Source of the DNA: Cellulomonas sp. 73-92
GTDB lineage: Bacteria > Actinomycetota > Actinomycetes > Actinomycetales > Cellulomonadaceae
Direction of reading: 5' to 3'
Length of the DNA stretch: 64,000 bases
Assembly: GCF_001898175.1 (NCBI RefSeq)
Contig: NZ_MKTH01000013.1
Span: forward strand, 158,493 to 222,492
This document shows, piece after piece, positions 44,759-52,700 of the stretch (position 1 is its first letter; each line of letters opens with the position of its first letter). The position numbers were made by a program, and so were the translations under genes. The notes under the pieces were generated by a model, which was not told the DNA's origin, searched no databases, and saw nothing but the letters and a program-made list of their open reading frames with translations.

Positions 44759-45235
44759 TCAGCGGCGCGGCGTGAGGGCGAGCATCGGCAGCGCCCCGAC
44801 GGCGCGGCGCCGGTCCTCGTCCGTGCCGCGGTACTCGAAGCCCGCGAACGCCGACAGGACGCGGTGCAGCAGGGGCCGGAGCACCCCGTAGCGACGTTCG
44901 TAGGCAGCCAGGGCGAGGACCGCCTCGTCGGCGGGCACCGCGCGGGCCTGCGCCGGCCGAGGCCCACGCCCGAAGTCCACCCAGGCCGGGCCGCCGGCGC
45001 GGACGTTGCGGTACCAGTCGGAGCCTGGCCCGTACCCGGCCAGCACCACGGCCTCGCCGGTGGCGGGCGTGTACCGGACCACCTCGACCACGGCGTGATG
45101 GTGGGCGCCCGTGCGCCGGCCGGTGTGCGTCAGCAGCAGGAACCGGTGCCCCGCCAGCCGGCCGAGCCCCACCCGGTACAGCAGCTGCGGGACGGCGTAG
45201 ACGCGCTTGAGCCACGCGGGCGGCGGGGTCGGCAT
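44759..45235 (-). CDS. Deazaflavin (F420)-dependent nitroreductase family protein
   Basis: 158 residues, the small split-barrel DUF385 fold: LLYRVGLGRLAGHRFLLLTHTGRRTGAHHHAVVEVV, then VVLAGYGPGSDWYRNVRAGGPAWVDFG. The LTHTGRRTG and GSDWYRNV motifs mark the Ddn-like family, which uses coenzyme F420 or related flavins. The physiological substrate is unknown. I chose ATG 45235 because a TACCAT hexamer lies 7 bases before it; an ATG at 45253 lies ahead of this promoter. Confidence 0.85.
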   Translation of the reverse strand: MPTPPPAWLKRVYAVPQLLYRVGLGRLAGHRFLLLTHTGRRTGAHHHAVVEVVRYTPATGEAVVLAGYGPGSDWYRNVRAGGPAWVDFGRGPRPAQARAVPADEAVLALAAYERRYGVLRPLLHRVLSAFAGFEYRGTDEDRRRAVGALPMLALTPRR

Positions 45236-45242
45236 GGCGCCG

Positions 45243-45248
45243 ATGGTA
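45243..45248 (-). promoter_or_regulatory. -10 element for leaderless deazaflavin protein gene
   Basis: Reverse-strand TACCAT ends 7 bases before the ATG at 45235. Confidence 0.5.
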
Positions 45249-45302
45249 GGCACGGGCGCGATGCCGACGCGCGGCCTCGCGGGTCGGACGCCTAGAGAAG
45301 AG

Positions 45303-45391
45303 CGGAGACGGTGGGATTTGAACCCACGGTAGGGGTAACCCCCTACACGGCCTTAGCAGGGCCGCGCACTAGGCCACTATGCGACGTCTCC
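45303..45391 (-). tRNA. tRNA-Ser (anticodon GCT)
   Basis: 89 nt. Acceptor GGAGACG pairs with CGTCTCC. The anticodon arm CGGCC-CTGCTAA-GGCCG gives GCT. The long variable arm (TAGGGGG...CCCCTA) is typical of serine tRNAs. The T arm GGTTCAAATCC is intact and CCA is not encoded. A TAGCCT -10-like element lies upstream in the gap before 45410. Confidence 0.97.
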
Positions 45392-45438
45392 AAGACGGGG
45401 GACAGGCTACAGGCGCCAGGCGGCACCGAACAAAACCC

Positions 45439-46716
45439 TCAGTGCTCGAGCCCCCACTCGCGGTCGGTGAGCATCCGCGCGATCCCCAGGCCGATCGCCA
45501 GCGCCGCCACGATGAGCGCCGCGGTGACGCCGTACGACATCGCGTTGGTGATGTCCCCGTTCGACAGGTAGAACACGGCCCGGTAGGCCGGCACGCCGGG
45601 CACCATGATCGTCACCGCCGGGACGTAGACCGTGATCCGCGGGATGTTCAGCCGCGGCGCGATCCAGGCGGCCAGCAGCCCGACGAGGCAGGCTGCCGCC
45701 GCGGCGGCGGCCTGCGGCGGCCAGTGCAGGCGCTCCACACCGGCGATGCGCAGCACGTTCGGCACCGTGGCGACGAGCGCCGCCACGAGCGCCATCCGCC
45801 ACGGGCTGTTGAACATCAGCGCGAATCCCAGCACGCCGACGAACGACGCGACCGCCCGGAGCAGCACGAGTGCCACCGTGCCGAGGGCCAGCGGCTGCGG
45901 CGGGTCGGGCGACAGCCCGACGATGATCGACACGGCCCACACGGCGAACGCCGCGGAGATGAGGATCATCACGGCGTGCGTCAGGCGCGCGAGGCCTGCG
46001 GAGAAGTCGAGCTTCGCGAGGTCGAGCGCGCCCGTGACCAGCGGGAACCCGGGCACGAGGAAGAGCGCCGCCGAGGCGTACCCCGCCTCGTGGACACCGG
46101 TGGTCAGGCCCGCCAGGTGCACCAGCTCGACGAAGCCGAGGAACGCCCCGCTGGCCACGGCGGCCGCCACCATCGCGACGCCGAACTGGTTGAACCCGCG
46201 GTGCAGCGCCATCCGCCGCAGCCCCTGCCCCAGGAACGCGCCGACGAACGCGCCGAGGATCTCGACCGGGCCGCCGCTGTTGAGGAACGCGAAGGCGGCG
46301 CAGGCGATCGCCGCCCACAACGCATTGAGGACCACCGGGTACAGCGGCGCCTTGCGCTCGATCGCGTCGACCTCGTCGTGCACCTGCTCGACGGTCCAGC
46401 CGTCCCGGGCCTCGACGCGCTGCGCCAGCCACTCCAGCTCCGCGAGCCGGTCGGTGTTGACGCCGATGTTGCGCACCTCGAGCACCTCGGTGCGGAAGGA
46501 GCGGCCGCGGTGGCTCGTCGTCGTGATCTCGGTGAGGGTGACGTGCGCCTCGTGGCGGTCGATGCCGAGCGCCGCGGCCACCCGGGCCATGGAGGCCTTG
46601 ACCCGGTAGGAGCCGGTGCCCGACGAGAGGGACAGCCGGCCCACCCGCAGCACGACGCCGGAGCGACGGATGAGGTCGAGCTCCTCGTCATCCGGTTGCA
46701 GCGGCACGACGACCAT
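45439..46716 (-). CDS. Threonine/serine exporter (ThrE/DUF1212 family), fused form
   Basis: 425 residues. The N-terminal cytoplasmic half includes LDLIRRSGVVLRVGRLSLSSGTGSYRVKASMARVAAALG, the ThrE signature region. About ten membrane segments follow, the last with ITVYVPAVTIMVPGVPAYRAVFYL. In E. coli the two halves are separate proteins (YjjP and YjjB); here they are one, as in Corynebacterium ThrE, which exports threonine and serine. It lies between two tRNA-Ser genes. The ATG at 46716 was chosen since the upstream reading runs into the PAP2 gene. Confidence 0.9.
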   Translation of the reverse strand: MVVVPLQPDDEELDLIRRSGVVLRVGRLSLSSGTGSYRVKASMARVAAALGIDRHEAHVTLTEITTTSHRGRSFRTEVLEVRNIGVNTDRLAELEWLAQRVEARDGWTVEQVHDEVDAIERKAPLYPVVLNALWAAIACAAFAFLNSGGPVEILGAFVGAFLGQGLRRMALHRGFNQFGVAMVAAAVASGAFLGFVELVHLAGLTTGVHEAGYASAALFLVPGFPLVTGALDLAKLDFSAGLARLTHAVMILISAAFAVWAVSIIVGLSPDPPQPLALGTVALVLLRAVASFVGVLGFALMFNSPWRMALVAALVATVPNVLRIAGVERLHWPPQAAAAAAACLVGLLAAWIAPRLNIPRITVYVPAVTIMVPGVPAYRAVFYLSNGDITNAMSYGVTAALIVAALAIGLGIARMLTDREWGLEH

Positions 46717-46754
46717 GATGACGGTTCGTCGGACGACTCGGCCAGGCCAACGGC

Positions 46755-47507
46755 CTAGGGCCGCGTGGTCACCGTCCCCGGCGCCCCGGCGGGCCGCAAC
46801 CACGCCGGCCCGTGGCGCCGCAGCCACAGGTCGCCGAGCACGACGAGCCCCATCACGCCGACCGCGAGGACCACGGAGCCGAGCACGTCGGTCAGCCAGT
46901 GGTCGCCGAGGTACAGGCGCGACGCGGCCATGACGCCGATCGCCGGCGCGGCCGCACCCAGGCCGACGAGCGCGCGGCGGACACCGGGGCTGCGCCGCCA
47001 CCACAGGTAGGCGATCACCAGCGCCAGGGCGGCCGTGCCGATCGTGTGGCCGGACGGGAACGACAGGGTCGTCTCCGCCGGCCCGACGACGTCGACGGCC
47101 GGGGGCCGCAGGCGGCCGACGACGTGCTTGAGGACGAGCGCGATCGACTCCGCGGCGCCGAACGCGAACGCGAACAGCAGCGCCTCGTCGAACCGCCGTC
47201 GCCAGGCCAGGACCGCAAGCGCCAGCACGGCGACGCCGAGGAGCACCCCGGGGCTTCCCACCGTGCTCAACCCGCGGGCCACGGCCGTCAGCGCGGAGTC
47301 CCGGTGCGCGACGAACCAGGTCAGCGTCGGCCGGTCCAGCGTCGCGGCGTCGCCGTTCTCGCCGATCCCGTCCAGCAGCGACCCGACCGCGACGATGCTG
47401 GCGAGCGCGACGGCGACCGCCGCGGTGACGGCCGTCCTGGCGGGGGTCGCCGCGGCGCGGGCGCGCGCGAGCATCGAGGTGGTCGCGGCGTTCGTCCCGG
47501 CCGTCAC
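46755..47507 (-). CDS. PAP2-family membrane phosphatase
   Basis: 250 residues with about six membrane segments. The three phosphatase motifs are complete: KHVVGRLRP (K-x6-RP), PSGHT and SRLYLGDHWLTD (SR-x5-H). Family members dephosphorylate lipid phosphates such as phosphatidic acid or undecaprenyl diphosphate at the outer face of the membrane. Start is GTG 47507. The ThrE-type gene follows 38 bases later on the same strand. Confidence 0.92.
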   Translation of the reverse strand: MTAGTNAATTSMLARARAAATPARTAVTAAVAVALASIVAVGSLLDGIGENGDAATLDRPTLTWFVAHRDSALTAVARGLSTVGSPGVLLGVAVLALAVLAWRRRFDEALLFAFAFGAAESIALVLKHVVGRLRPPAVDVVGPAETTLSFPSGHTIGTAALALVIAYLWWRRSPGVRRALVGLGAAAPAIGVMAASRLYLGDHWLTDVLGSVVLAVGVMGLVVLGDLWLRRHGPAWLRPAGAPGTVTTRP

Positions 47508-47607
47508 GCGGCTCGTCCTTCGGTCGTCACGCGGGCATCCGACCGCAGCAACCTGTGAGCGGCGTGGGTACCCGCGTTGCGCCCGGTGTGGGCATGGTGA
47601 AGGTGGG

Positions 47608-47692
47608 CGGAGGGCAAGGGATTCGAACCCTTGGTTGCTCGCGCAACAACGGTTTTCAAGACCGTCGCCTTCGGCCGCTCAGCCAGCCCTCC
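47608..47692 (-). tRNA. tRNA-Ser (anticodon TGA)
   Basis: 85 nt. Acceptor GGAGGGC pairs with GCCCTCC. The anticodon arm ACGGT-CTTGAAA-ACCGT gives TGA. The variable arm TTGCGCGAGCAA is a hairpin, and the T arm GGTTCGAATCC is intact. CCA is not encoded. A TACCGT -10 element lies at 47703-47708. Confidence 0.97.
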
Positions 47693-47733
47693 CGGTGACC
47701 GGACGGTACCAGCCACGGGCACGCCCTTCGGGG

Positions 47734-48183
47734 TCAGGACACGTTCTCCCACCAGCGGTCGGGCCATCCGGGCGACACGACGGCCAGCCGGTACAGCGCG
47801 GCGACGCGCGCCAGGTCGAGCTGGTACGTCGCGACGACCTCGACGTCGGGATCGGCCACCGCCGTGCCGATGTGCAGCGCGACGAACGACGAGAGGGCCG
47901 TCGACACGTGCGACGCGGTCTGCAGTGCCTGGTCCGTGAAGCGGAGCACCTCGACGGACTGCTCGACCGCGTGCGCGACCGCCCGCGCCTGCGCACCCCG
48001 TGCGAAGGCGATGCCGTGCAGCTCGGTCACGCCGACAGGGTTCGTGACCAGCCGGCGACCGTCCACCCACGCGAGCCACGTGGCGCGGAACGGCGCGTCC
48101 GGCAGGTACTGCGACAGCGCCGACCCGTCGACGTACACCGCAGGCACCCCGCGCCCCGCGAAGGGCGACGGGGTCAGGGGCAC
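47734..48183 (-). CDS. Degenerate PIN-domain protein, no antitoxin visible
   Basis: About 149 residues. The layout matches a VapC-like PIN domain: first acidic residue in AVYVDGSALSQYL, the second in RLVTNPVGVTELHG, and the C-terminal VATYQLDLARVAALYRLAVVSPG. However, the third position, normally Asp in a 'DALHLATA' motif, reads FVALHIGTA, and the fourth, normally in 'TYDRRL', reads TYQLDL. Two of four metal ligands are therefore missing, so it is unlikely to be an active RNase. No antitoxin-sized gene precedes it. It is 50 bases behind the conservon GTPase, on the same strand. I chose GTG 48183 (GAGG 8 bases upstream); GTG 48207 is possible. Confidence 0.65.
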   Translation of the reverse strand: MPLTPSPFAGRGVPAVYVDGSALSQYLPDAPFRATWLAWVDGRRLVTNPVGVTELHGIAFARGAQARAVAHAVEQSVEVLRFTDQALQTASHVSTALSSFVALHIGTAVADPDVEVVATYQLDLARVAALYRLAVVSPGWPDRWWENVS

Positions 48184-48233
48184 CGCCCTATCCTCGCCGA
48201 TCGGCACCGCCGCTCACACGGCCGTCCGGGGGG

Positions 48234-48857
48234 TCAGCGGGCGGAGGCGGCGCCGGCCCGGAGCCGGGCCATCGCCAGCTGCACCAGCGCGATGAGCGCC
48301 TGCTTCGTGGCGGCCCGCGAGCGCGCGTCGGTGTAGAGCACCGGCACGTGGTCCGGGATCGCCAGCGCCGCCCGCACGTCCTCGAGGGAGTGCTTGGCGA
48401 TGCCGTCGAAGCAGTTGACGCCGACGACGAAGGGGATGCCGCGGCTCTCCATGTAGTCGACGGCCGGGAAGCACTGGTCCAGGCGGTCGGTGTCGACGAG
48501 GACGACGGCGCCGATCGCGCCCCGGACCAGGTCGTCCCACATGAAGAGGAACCGGTCCTGACCAGGCGTGCCGAAGAGGTAGAGCCACAGGTGGCCCGGC
48601 AGGGCGATGCGGCCGAAGTCCATGGCGACGGTCGTGGTCGTCTTGCGGTCGGACACCAGGCCCGCGTCGTCGATGCCGACCGACTTCTCGGTCATCGCCG
48701 CCTCGGTGTTGAGGGGCTCGATGTCGGAGATCGACCCGATGAAGGTCGTCTTGCCCACGGCGAAGCCGCCGGCGACGACGATCTTGACGACGGTGGGGGC
48801 CACGGTGCCGGCGCCGGGCTGAGCGGCCATCGGGGCGTCAGAGGGCTGCGATGCCAT
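48234..48857 (-). CDS. Conservon small GTPase (CvnD-like)
   Basis: 207 residues. Ras-like GTPase of the kind found only in bacterial conservons. Phosphate loop VVAGGFAVGKTTFIGSISDIEP, switch region with TTTTVAMDFGRI, and LFGTPGQDRFLFMWDDLVRGAIGAVVLVDT. The base-recognition motif is VNCFDG. It would work with the roadblock and DUF742 proteins as a membrane-associated switch, as in the Streptomyces cvn operons. The ATG at 48857 overlaps the DUF742 gene by 20 bases and has GGAGAG 8 bases upstream; a later ATG at 48830 lacks a ribosome-binding site. Confidence 0.94.
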   Translation of the reverse strand: MASQPSDAPMAAQPGAGTVAPTVVKIVVAGGFAVGKTTFIGSISDIEPLNTEAAMTEKSVGIDDAGLVSDRKTTTTVAMDFGRIALPGHLWLYLFGTPGQDRFLFMWDDLVRGAIGAVVLVDTDRLDQCFPAVDYMESRGIPFVVGVNCFDGIAKHSLEDVRAALAIPDHVPVLYTDARSRAATKQALIALVQLAMARLRAGAASAR

Positions 48858-49215
48858 TGAGAACACTCTCCAACACGCTCAGGGACAGGGCGGGGGACTG
48901 ACCGGTCTGGACGTCGAGCGGCTGCGACGAGTGCACCCGCACGTACTGCTGGTCCGCGAGGTCGCTCACGAGGACGCGAACGACGCCGAGGGGAAGGTGG
49001 AGCAGCGCCGAGAGCTCGGCGATCGAGATGTAGCCGGCGGCGGCGTGGTGCAGGATCGCTCGTCGCTCGGGCGGCAGCCCGGTGCCCGCCACGGCACCCG
49101 GCATCAGCTCGACGAGGGCCTCCAGGGGGAGGTCCGCTCGCGAGGACTTCACACGGCCCCCGGTCACGGCGTACGGCCGGACCGTCCTCGCCTCGTACTC
49201 GACGTGGTCTGCCAT
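48838..49215 (-). CDS. DUF742 protein (CvnC-like)
   Basis: 125 residues. Conserved start VRPYAVTGGRVKSSRADLPLEALV and a winged-helix-like core, RRAILHHAAAGYISIAELSALLHLPLGVVRVLVSDLADQQYV. The 'P-Y-x-x-T-x-G-R' start is the DUF742 signature. Its role in conservons is unclear; the helix-turn-helix-like pattern suggests nucleic-acid or protein binding. ATG 49215 has GGGAG 6 bases upstream. Confidence 0.94.
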   Translation of the reverse strand: MADHVEYEARTVRPYAVTGGRVKSSRADLPLEALVELMPGAVAGTGLPPERRAILHHAAAGYISIAELSALLHLPLGVVRVLVSDLADQQYVRVHSSQPLDVQTGQSPALSLSVLESVLNGIAAL

Positions 49216-49228
49216 CAAGGGCTCCCGT

Positions 49229-49678
49229 TCAGCCTTGGGTCAACCTGGTGGCGCCGTCCACCGGCAGCTGGCCACGCATCTCGCTGATCAGCTGGGGCGT
49301 CAGGGTCGCTTCGGTCCTGGCCACGAGCATCGCCATCTCGTACCCGATGAGGCCCACGTCGCAGCTGGAGTCTGCCACCACGGCGAGGACCGATCCGTTG
49401 GACACACTCATGAGGAAGAGGAAGAGGTTGTCCATCTCGACGATCGCCTGGCGCACCTCCCCCGCCTGCAGCTGACGGGACGCGCCACGGGTCAGGCTCG
49501 ACATGCCCGAGACGATGGCCGCGAGCTGGTCGCCGCTGGTGCGGTCCAGCTGTTCGGACATGGCCATGAGCAAGCCGTCAGCGGAGACGACGAGCGTGTG
49601 GCGCGTGCCGGGCACGGTGCGAACGAAGTTGTCCAGGAGCCACCCGAAGTTGGCGGCTTCGGTGCTGAGCGCGGTCAC
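49229..49678 (-). CDS. Roadblock/LC7 domain protein (CvnB-like)
   Basis: 149 residues. One roadblock domain: FGWLLDNFVRTVPGTRHTLVVSADGLLMAMSEQLDRTSGDQLAAIVSGMSSLTRGA, then EMDNLFLFLMSVSNGSVLAVVADSSCDVGLIGYEMAMLV. Such proteins act as regulators of Ras-like GTPases, here the CvnD-like protein encoded two genes on. The start is GTG 49678, with AAGGAGG upstream. 13 bases separate it from the DUF742 gene. Confidence 0.95.
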   Translation of the reverse strand: MTALSTEAANFGWLLDNFVRTVPGTRHTLVVSADGLLMAMSEQLDRTSGDQLAAIVSGMSSLTRGASRQLQAGEVRQAIVEMDNLFLFLMSVSNGSVLAVVADSSCDVGLIGYEMAMLVARTEATLTPQLISEMRGQLPVDGATRLTQG

Positions 49679-49692
49679 ACTTCCTCCTTCAC

Positions 49693-49742
49693 GACGCAGC
49701 AGCGGGGGCAGGCTGCGTCCTTGGCGCGCACCCGACGGGTGC
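49693..49742 (-). terminator. Hairpins between the conservon kinase and roadblock genes
   Basis: Stem 1: GACGCAGC (49693-49700) with GCTGCGTC (49712-49719). Stem 2: GCACCC-GAC-GGGTGC (49728-49742). Both fill the 82-base gap after the kinase stop and could separate expression of the 4-kb kinase gene from the small genes. Confidence 0.5.
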
Positions 49743-49760
49743 TCGATGCTGCTGACGACG

Positions 49761-52700
49761 TCATGAGGTCTCCTCGTCGCGCCCGGCGTCGCGGCGACCG
49801 CGGGCCGTGCCGGACTGGAAGCTGGCGAGCCGCGAGCGCACCTCGTTGGGGTCGCGCTCGGCGGTCGACTCGACGATGTCCGGGGCCTGCGGCACGGCCG
49901 TCGGCACGCGCCGGGTGAGCCGGTCAGAGCCCGCGACGACCTGCGGCCGGTACGCGGAGAGCTGGCTGAGCTCGGACAGGGCCTGCTCCTGGATGTCGGA
50001 GCGCAGTGCGAGCATCGCGGCGACCTCGTCGTCCAGCGTGCCGATGCGCGGGCCGGGCGTGTGCTCCGGGGCGCCCGCCGGTGTCGCGGCCGGGCCCGTC
50101 GACGACGACGTGCGCGCGGTCGCCCACTCGGGTGCCGACCACGCCGTGCCGGGGCCGGCGGAACCGTTCGGCAGCGTCGTGGCGACCGGCGGGGTCCAGC
50201 TGCCCTGTGGCGCCCAGCTCGACGCCACGGCCGGTGCGGCGGGGGCCGCCGGTGCGGGCACGGGCTCGACGGGGGCGGGGGCGGGGGCGGCCGCCACCGG
50301 CACGGGCGCCGGTTCGTGCCGCGGGAAGGCCTCGGGCGCCGTCGTGCCGGCCGCGGGGGCCCAGGCGGACGAGCGGACAGGCAGCGCGGGCGCCGGCGCG
50401 ACGACCGGCACGGGCGGAGTGAGGACGGCCGGCGGCGTCGGAGCCACCGCCGCGGGCGCCGGGACGGCACGCTCCTTGCGGCGTCCGAACCACCCACGCC
50501 GGCGCGCGTGACCCTCGTCGCCGCCGCGCACCAGCTCGTGGAACGACTCGGTGGCGACGGTGGGCGCCCACGAAGGGGTCACCGGCAGGTCGGTCGGCTC
50601 CGCCTCGTCGAACGGTCCCGGCGGCACGGCGGCTTCGGCCGCGTCAGGCTCGGGGGCAAGCTCGGCCGCGGCGGGCGCGAAGGTCTCAGCGGCGGGCGCG
50701 GAGGCGTCGACCGCGAGGTCGGGCACCTCGACGACGGGCGGGAGCTCCGTCGCGGCGCCGTTCGACGCGACGTGGTCCTCCTCGAGCGCCGGGACGCTCC
50801 AGGGCTCGGCGTCGGCGTTCCAGTCCGGCCAGGTCGACGACTCGACGAGGTCGTCGCCGGGCTCGGGGAACGCAGCGACGGGGTCCGACCCCGGGAATCC
50901 CGCGGGCTCGGGCACCACGGGCAGGGCGCCGGTCGCCCAGGCCTGGGCCTCGTCGAGCGACCGGCCGAAGGGCGCGTAGGGCGCGTCCTCGACGGTGTCG
51001 GCGCCCTGTGCGGCGCTCCATCCGGACAGGCCGGAGAACGCGTCGGGCTGGGGCTCGAACGCCGGGGCGTCCGTGACGGGCAGCGCCCACTGCGCGAGGT
51101 CCACCTCGGGCGGTGTCCACCGCTCGGCGGTGGCCTCCTCCGTCGCGGCGACCGCCGCGGCCACGGGGACCGACGGCTCGACGTGCTCGGCGGGCGCGGG
51201 CTGCTCGGCCGCCAGGGCCTCGGCCCACGGCTCGCTCGCCGCACGGTCGAACAGGGGCGCCTCGGCGGTGGGGGGCTGCGGGGTGAACGACGCCGGGACG
51301 AACTCGTCGCGGGCGTGCTCGGTCGCCACGGCCGACGACCAGGTCGGGGCCTCGTCGGTCGCGGCCGGCTGCGCCAGCGGCTCCTCGAGGGTCCAGAAGC
51401 TGGCCGCCACCTGACCGGGAGCCCATTCCTCGTCGGGCGCGAGGCCCGGGACGACGAGCGCGGGGGCCTCGGGCTCCGCCGGCTCGGCCGGGGCGGGCAC
51501 GGGTGCCAGGTCGCTGCGGCCGCGGAACCCGGCGAACATGCCGGCACGTGCCGCGGGGTCGGCGATCGCGGGGGCACGGCCGACGCCGTCGGCGGCGGGG
51601 GTGCCCGGTGCCGACGCGGCGGGCTGCCGGCTGGGCAGCTCCGCGCCGGTCGCGGTGCCGGCCCCGTACTGGTCGGGGACGACGAGCGGGGCCCAGTCGC
51701 CGCCCGCGGCGCTCAGCTCTGCCGGCAGGACGCTCGCCGTGACGTCGGGCAGGACGATCGAGTCCTCGTCGAACGCGGCACGGACGGGGCGCGCGGGCAG
51801 CGCGGCGCGCCGGCGCGGCAGTCCCTGCTCGGTGACGCCCTCCGTCAGGGCGGCGAGGTCGACCTCGGAGACGACCGGCGCCGCGGGCTCCTCCGAGGCG
51901 GCGAGGTCGCCGTAGACGCCGAGCGGGGACGCCTCGGTCGACTGGAACAGCGTGGCGGGGAACCGGACCACCGTCTCGGTGCCGGTCCCCCCGCGGGTGT
52001 TCTTGCGGAGCCGCACCTCGGCGCCGAGGCGCTGCGCCAGGCGGCCGACGACGAAGAGCCCGAGGCGCTGCGCACCGAGGGCGTCGCCGGCGGACGTCGC
52101 GGCGATCTTCTCGTTGGCCGCGGCGAGCTCGTCCTCGGACATGCCCAGGCCCTGGTCGGCGATGCGCACCTCGACGTGCGCCCCCGCGACGGCCGTCGTG
52201 ACGACCACGGGCGTCTCGGGCTCGGAGAAGACCGTGGCGTTCTCGAGCAGCTCGGCGAGGAGGTGGGCTGCGGGCAGCGCGTTGAACCCCAGCATGTGCG
52301 GGTCGGCCTGGAGGTCGAGCTCGACGCGGTCGTACTGCTCGATCTCGGAGGAGGCGGTGCGCACGACGTCGGACAACGGCAGCGCGTCGCGCAGCCGGCG
52401 GCCGGAGTCGATGCCGGCGAGGACGAGGAGCGACTCGGCGTTCCGGCGCATCCGGGTGGCGAGGTGGTCCAGCCGGAAGAGGTTGGCCAGCGCCTGCGGG
52501 TCCTCCTCCGTGCGCTCCAGGGAGTCGATGAAGGACAGCTGCCGGTTGAGGAGCACCTGGTCGCGGCGCGCGACGTTGACGAACATCTCGGCGATCGAGC
52601 CGCGGAGGGCCGCCTGCTCCTGCGCCACCTGGAAGGTCGTCAGGTTGACGGCGTTGAACGCGCCGGCCAGGCGGCCGACCTCGTCGCGGGACGTCACCGG

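Noticed and set aside
47734..48183. Active VapC toxin of a toxin-antitoxin pair
   Set aside because: Two of four catalytic acidic positions are replaced and no antitoxin gene precedes it.
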